Shown here: piece after piece, positions 33,957 to 64,000 of the stretch
Position numbering within the stretch: position 1 is the first letter of the stretch
Layout of the letters: every line of letters starts with the position of its first letter
Source of the DNA: Nelumbo lutea
Taxonomy: Eukaryota; Streptophyta; Magnoliopsida; Proteales; Nelumbonaceae
Length of the DNA stretch: 64,000 bases
Direction of reading: 5' to 3'
NCBI GenBank assembly: GCA_022828595.1
Contig: JAKGHH010000003.1
Location: 20,026,934 to 20,090,933 of the forward strand
Program-made: the position numbers and the translations under genes
The notes under the pieces: generated by a model
Told to the model about the DNA's origin: nothing
Seen by the model: only the letters and a program-made list of their open reading frames with translations
Database searches by the model: none

Positions 33957-34386
33957 GGTTTGATGGGGTGGGGACTTCATTCCTCGTCCCCATCCCTACT
34001 CCACCAAAGCAATCCCCATCCATGACCCCTTTAGGTTGGGGAGGTTAGGTACCTAGTGGGGATGGGGAAAATTGCTATCCCTATCATTGGTCGGACATCA
34101 ATTTCAATTTTTGGATGCTAGATTTGGCATCTTAGCGAGGTTAACAACTACAACCTTATCTTCATATGTCTACCCATTTAAAAGTTATTTTGTATGAACT
34201 ATACAACTTTTAAAATTTATAATTGTTTTGTATAAAAAAATGAAAAATGCTTGTTGAATGATAGAATGCCATTTAAAATTATTTGTATGCACTATGCAAT
34301 TAACTTTTATATTTACTAGTAAGGGTGCATGTGATAATTCTATATGATGATAATTATAATAATAATATATCAACAAATTTTTACAA

Positions 34387-34390
<4 letters not shown>

Positions 34391-34415
<25 letters not shown>
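34391..34415. repeat. AT microsatellite
   Basis: An uninterrupted AT run inside repeat copy B; copy A lacks it. Confidence 0.95.
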
Positions 34416-34420
<5 letters not shown>

Positions 34421-34728
34421 TTTTTATTATTAACCAAATGATGATTGCAAAATCCAAATCTAATTACATAAACACATCAGTCAAATATGTGATAATTAGA
34501 TTGTATTATGAAGTTTCAAGTATCATTGACAAACCTACCTGTTTGACTAGATTCTTCTTTTTGTAGTGTTTTATCTTTTTGGTATATTTTTTTATTTTGT
34601 CCATTTATCGGAAAGAAATGTAAAGATTTAAATAGAGGGGATTGATGAGATGAAAATTAGTGGTTTAATTTGCAATTTAAACCTTACAATTGATTATGAG
34701 CTAAATTAAAAAATGAGTTTTTTAGTCA

Positions 34729-35525
34729 TTGTTTAAAAAAATGGATTCAACTTGGATGATTGAACCATTTGGCCCATGAACCAATAAGGTCACCGGTTCC
34801 ATTTTGGCCATGAACCACTATTTTAGAAAAAAAATAAAATGGTCAAATAACCACTGACCCATATGGTTTAACCATTAAAATGTTCAACCTAGTTGGTTAA
34901 CAGTTTTCATGTTGCTTTCAAAATAATTCTAAATTTTTCATAATCTTGTTCAGTTATTCCCAATGGCTAAAATTAGTTAGGGGTCTTAGTTTTTCTATTT
35001 TGATTTTGAGTTTTTTTTTTCATTTATGTAGTTCTTTTTAAGTTGTAACAACAACAACACAAAAATGTAACTCCAATTAAGAAATTAAAAAAAAAAAATC
35101 AATGCAAGAGATGTGAGAATAAACACCAATCTTATATTACAAATATGAGATACACCATCGAAACAAACAATTTATGATCTAAAAAGGCACTAGAGAGATG
35201 TAAGAAGAGGGCAAATGGTGTTGTAGCGACGATTATGATGAACATGGAGATAGTTGTCACTAGTGGTTCCTTCTTCTTCTTCTTCTTTCTCATTTCTCAA
35301 CTTTAACCAACTTGCTCATTCTCAAAGTCTCACACTCCTCTCTTATAATAATGTATATATATATGGTGGACTTTAACCTAATCATAATGTAACAATTAAA
35401 ATAAAAAAGTTACATTATATTTTGCATTTTACTAGGTTGATCCACTCAAACTAGAGATAGTTGCACTGACCTGGAAATCAAAAACCAAAGCGGCTTTGTT
35501 TTTGGGTCGATTTTTAAAACCTTGA
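34729..35525. mobile_element. Non-autonomous DNA transposon with a 9-bp target duplication
   Basis: Flanked by exact TTTTAGTCA at 34,720-34,728 and 35,526-35,534. The related repeat copy A has the empty site TTTTAGTTA near 12,392. The left end TTGTTTAAAAAAATGG and the inverted right end TCAAGGTTTTAAAAATCG are weakly similar. The 9-bp duplication suggests Mutator-like mobilisation. No transposase is encoded. Confidence 0.75.
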
Positions 35526-36590
35526 TTTTAGTCAAAAGAAAGTTCCATAATCTTATTCATATTTTTAATACTATTGTAAATATAAAAATTATAGATGTGT
35601 TCATTTTTTTTATATTTTTGTGTATAAAAATAATTATGATACACTTACTTTTTGTTTAATATGAAAAATATATGATATTATACATGTGTTTGAATGTTTT
35701 TTTTTGCAAAACTTATGTATTTTTATATTTTATTAATTTTTATTTTTTTATTTATGACATAAAAGGTTAATACATTTAACCCAAAAGTTTAACTATTTAT
35801 TATTAATCTTTACATTTCATTTTTTTGGTTAGTTCTAAATTATGTATTTCATTTTCATTATCAATAAAAACAATTATTGTTTATCACACTTATTTTTTAA
35901 TTTGATTAATGAAAATATCATAAATATGTCTAATTTTCTATAATTTTCTATAATTTACTATATTTTTATTTATATTTTAAAAATTTGATCACCTAACTAT
36001 GACTTCATAGGTTGACTAATTTGATTTGGATGGTTGAATTGCATAGCCATCACTTGGATAAATAATGTTTTTGTTTTTGAGTCAGTTTTAAAATATATGA
36101 GTTTATATTGTTAAAAAATATTGACATAAATCTAATTAGTAGCATTTATTAGTGAATAATAGGTTAAAAATATATGGCTTAATAAGCGAAAATGGGATCT
36201 AATACCTTAAGTATAAGACCTAATGAGAGGGGATTAAATAAGGTGAAAAATAATAAATGAATTTACATTTTTAACCATTATAATTAAAGATGGATTAAAT
36301 ATACAAATATGGCCATTTTAGTAGCCATTACATATGGCATCAGAGCTACATTAAAATGGCTTTTATACCCTTTCAAAAACAAAGAAATATAGGGTAATTT
36401 TAGTCTCAACAAGTTTCACACTACATCCACACTATATATATAGATAATTGTTTGTAAAACAATTGAGATATCCTCCTAGACTACAAAAATGCCATTTAAA
36501 ATTATTTGTGTGCACTATGTAACTTTTTAAATTTGTAATTGTTTGTAGAAAAATTAAAATTATTTGTAAAGTTTAAAATCTTAAATTTGT

Positions 36591-36810
36591 TTAGGCTCAG
36601 TTTGGAATGAATACAAATATAGAGTGCAAAACTTTGTATTTTGTATGTATTTACACTGTACAGTATTTGTATTCCTTCCAAACTAAGCCTTAAACTCATT
36701 TTGAAAGGAATACAAATGCAAATACGTAAGTGCGAAACCTTGTATTTTGTATTATTTTATATGTATATGAATTGTACATATTTGTATTATACTATTTCAA
36801 AGCTGAGCTT
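36591..36810. repeat. Two adjacent MITE-C foldback units
   Basis: Unit 1 (36,591-36,693) starts TTAGGCTCAGTTTGGAATGA and ends in the inverted TTCCAAACTAAGCCTTAA. Unit 2 (about 36,691-36,810) starts TTAAACTCATTTTGAAAGG and ends TTTCAAAGCTGAGCTT. Both share ATACAAAT / ATTTGTAT arms. Confidence 0.7.
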
Positions 36811-37352
36811 CATATGCAAATACAACTTTTAAAATGACAGAATGCACATTCCAATTCTATAATTGCTTAATTAAAACTGGTTGTATGCATTATAATTTAT
36901 TAGCTCTTGAACTAAGATTCTTGAATCAAGTGTTATTCTTCTTCTTATTTGCGAAACCTTGATGAAGCCATACATGTGACTAGTTCTTTGCTATTCTTCT
37001 TCTTATTTGCCTAGATCTGCACTCCGTGGAGAAGAATCAAGTGTTTCACTGGAAGGTGTCTAACAGATGAAAGAGAGTAAAGATGGATTATTCTTCTTGT
37101 CGGTTCTTTTTGAAGGCTCAAAGAATAACAAGGGCAAAAGAGTCTTTTAATTGTTCAGTCAAATCAAGTAGTCATAATATATATGCTAATTTCACTTTAA
37201 AACCTCGAAATATGGTTAAGTGAATTTCTAAAACCTCATGTATATTCTTTTACCTTCAAAAAAAAAAAAAACGTTAGGAAGAATTCAGATTTGCTCTTCG
37301 TAGAGCATGCTTTAATTTTATGAATTATGAGGTTGGCGTTCCTCATGGCCAC

Positions 37353-37485
37353 GATGAACCGTGAGGTTGGTGTGAGGCACACTCTGTGAGGATTATAGAT
37401 GTAATGTGGGCCTAGGTTGATGAACCGTGAGGTTTGTGTGAGGCACACTCTGTGAGGATTATAGATGTAATGTGGGCCTAGGTTG
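37353..37485. repeat. 66-bp tandem duplication
   Basis: Two nearly identical 66-bp units start GATGAACCGTGAGGTT and end GGGCCTAGGTT. One base differs early in the unit. Confidence 0.9.
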
Positions 37486-37714
37486 GCATGACCCACTTTG
37501 GCAGATCACACTATAGCAGCCATGCTTGCTTGGCAAGAATGTGCAAAGAGTGACTGAGGGAGCTTGGTGTGGGCTTGGGCCATAGGTCATCATGATTTTT
37601 TTTTCTTTTTTTTTTGTTTAAGAAAATTAAAAAGCGAAAAAAATTAACAAGGCAGGCGACAAATTGAAAAAAAAAAACTTAAAATGTTATTATGTATAAT
37701 TTTTAATATACACC

Positions 37715-37716
<2 letters not shown>

Positions 37717-37745
<29 letters not shown>
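37717..37745. repeat. AT microsatellite
   Basis: An uninterrupted TA run of nearly 30 bases. Confidence 0.95.
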
Positions 37746-37748
<3 letters not shown>

Positions 37749-37766
37749 TTGGGCCATGCATGAACC

Positions 37767-38215
37767 TAGGGGTGCCAATAGTGTTCAAAAATCAGATTTT
37801 GAATTTGATATTCTACATAATCGAATTGAATTCGATTAATTTGGAATAATTTGAATATTGTAATCAGTTGAATTTGAATATCATATTCATACTAATTAGC
37901 TAATCGGATTCGAATTCGGATATGACCTGATTTGATTCGATAAATATCCGAATTTGACCAATTATTTTTCATATATAACATATAAAATATTTAAATGCTT
38001 TTTTATAATATATATAATGATTAAATTATATAAATAATTTATATTTATATACTTTATAAAAATAAACTATTAATTGGTCAATTTCAAATCAAATCGAATA
38101 GTTAAATATTTAATCAATTCAAATTTGAATATTAATTTTTAATATCCATCAGATATAGAATTTTCTAATCGGATTCCCATTCAGATATTGCCTAATTTGA
38201 TCCATTTACACCCTA
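37767..38215. repeat. Probable hAT-like non-autonomous element
   Basis: About 450 bp, beginning TAGGGGTGCCAATAG and ending TTTACACCCTA, a short inverted match. The interior is full of GAATTCGAAT-type motifs, as in many plant non-autonomous hAT elements. Target duplication unclear. Confidence 0.5.
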
Positions 38216-38993
38216 CCTCACCCAATCAACCCTATATCATGCCTGATCTAACATGACCTTCAGGTCGTGTCGAGGAGATGGCTTCTATCACGACAAACCT
38301 GTGCCCACTCCATTCTAACAGCCTTTCCTGCATTGGAAGTCCCTGAAATAAAGCACATAATTACAGAGATAGAGATATCTCGAGTGGGCCTTGTCCTGGC
38401 TGAAGTCGATCTTCGACCCAGCGCCTGAACCTCCAAAGCTGTGCGTGGGGCGGCCCGGTCCACATTACAGATTGAGGTTTATAGGTACATCGATCGGAGT
38501 TCGAAGGCTTTTTGTAAGGCGGGATCGGGGTTGGATCCCTAGTCTCCACTGAGCCAGTTGGCAAATTAAAGCGGTGCAAATCACATGGCCATGTCAACTT
38601 GACAGTCTCAGTCAGATCATCATGTTAACCTATGAAGTGGATTGAGAGATGGACGGTCGGATTAATAATGGTTTTCATCAATTAACTTTCAATTTAAAAA
38701 ATATAAGAGGAAAATAAGCGAAAGGACCAAAGAAGACCGACATAAAACTAGAATGACGTAAAAGTAAAGCAATCCATAGACAACGATCGTCTGCCTTACG
38801 GGACCATTTTGAAGAGCCCTTCCTTTCTCTCTCTCTGGTACCTAAAAATTCCGCAAAAAAAAATCTTCGTTTCTACAATTTTCTAATTAGCGGCTATTCT
38901 CCGACTCTTCACTCTTGTTATACTCCGGAGGGGATCACACTACGAATGTGTTGATCAAGTACATACTTCCAATAGTTTTGCTGCTCGGCTGTC

Positions 38994-64000
<25,007 letters not shown>

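Larger units (their letters stand above)
34290..36330. repeat. Dispersed AT-rich repeat, copy B
   Basis: Same family and orientation as 11,760-13,255. The roughly 150-bp direct repeats lie at about 34,620-34,728 and 36,215-36,330. It carries a 797-bp insertion (listed) and an internal AT microsatellite. Non-coding; ends approximate. Confidence 0.55.
32015..38993. other. AT-rich intergenic region before BIG
   Basis: No host gene supported. It holds MITEs, a dispersed AT-rich repeat with a nested insertion, three AT microsatellites and a 66-bp tandem duplication (listed separately). A GAAACAGTGCCATAC motif recurs at 32.6-32.7 kb. The stretch 38.2-38.6 kb is GC-richer, but I see neither tRNA nor coding evidence. 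BIG's promoter should lie in the last few hundred bases; a CT-rich patch (TTTCTCTCTCTCTGG, about 38,825) is the only core-promoter-like signal. Confidence 0.5.

Noticed and set aside
38260..38600. GC-richer segment examined for a tRNA or small RNA gene
   Set aside because: No cloverleaf, no A/B box pair, no terminator-like T run in the right place.

Overview
The window is nuclear DNA of a flowering plant, probably a dicot or other non-grass angiosperm. The evidence is a spliced BIG gene (plant UBR4/calossin family), a plant-specific gar2-related gene, AT-rich spacers, several MITE families, Tat-lineage Ty3/gypsy and Ty1/copia retrotransposons, and LINE remnants. I could not fix the species. 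No tRNA, rRNA, CRISPR or prokaryotic feature was found.

Layout. 1-4.1 kb: AT-rich spacer with two MITEs. 4.1-9.4 kb: promoter, long 5' leader with an intron, and a four-exon gene of the 18S pre-ribosomal assembly protein gar2-related type (+). 9.4-14.2 kb: spacer packed with small DNA transposons; one family (here MITE-A) leaves 8-bp target duplications. 14.28-17.9 kb: three same-strand (-) fragments of unrelated plant genes: a SANT/Myb-like protein, a LEC14B-type WD40 protein and a receptor-like kinase. They look like captured or transduplicated gene pieces. 18.35-21.63 kb: a complete non-autonomous LTR element with a minisatellite in its LTRs. 22.0-32.0 kb: a decayed Tat-lineage Ty3/gypsy element with dual RNase H, an antisense spliced gene between integrase and 3' LTR, and an inverted fragment of a sister copy at its right edge. 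32.0-38.9 kb: AT-rich spacer with MITEs, a dispersed AT-rich repeat carrying a nested insertion with a 9-bp duplication, and microsatellites.

38.99 kb to the end: the first eight exons of BIG (+). They encode about 2,830 of roughly 5,100 residues and include the UBR box and the ZZ zinc finger. The gene runs off the right edge. Its large introns are transposon reservoirs: intron 2 (6.7 kb) holds LINE debris on both strands and a 1.5-kb element with long terminal inverted repeats; intron 4 (5.4 kb) holds a poly(A)-tailed insertion with an 18-bp target duplication and a copia element with a 5-bp duplication; intron 6 (4.0 kb) holds a 5'-truncated LINE with a long open frame and a MITE-A copy.

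The two host genes have no obvious functional link. The most unusual material is the Tat cluster (autonomous-type element, its antisense gene, a non-autonomous derivative sharing terminal signals, and an inverted partner) and the three-gene capture block. I see no clear sign of a wholly new biological system.
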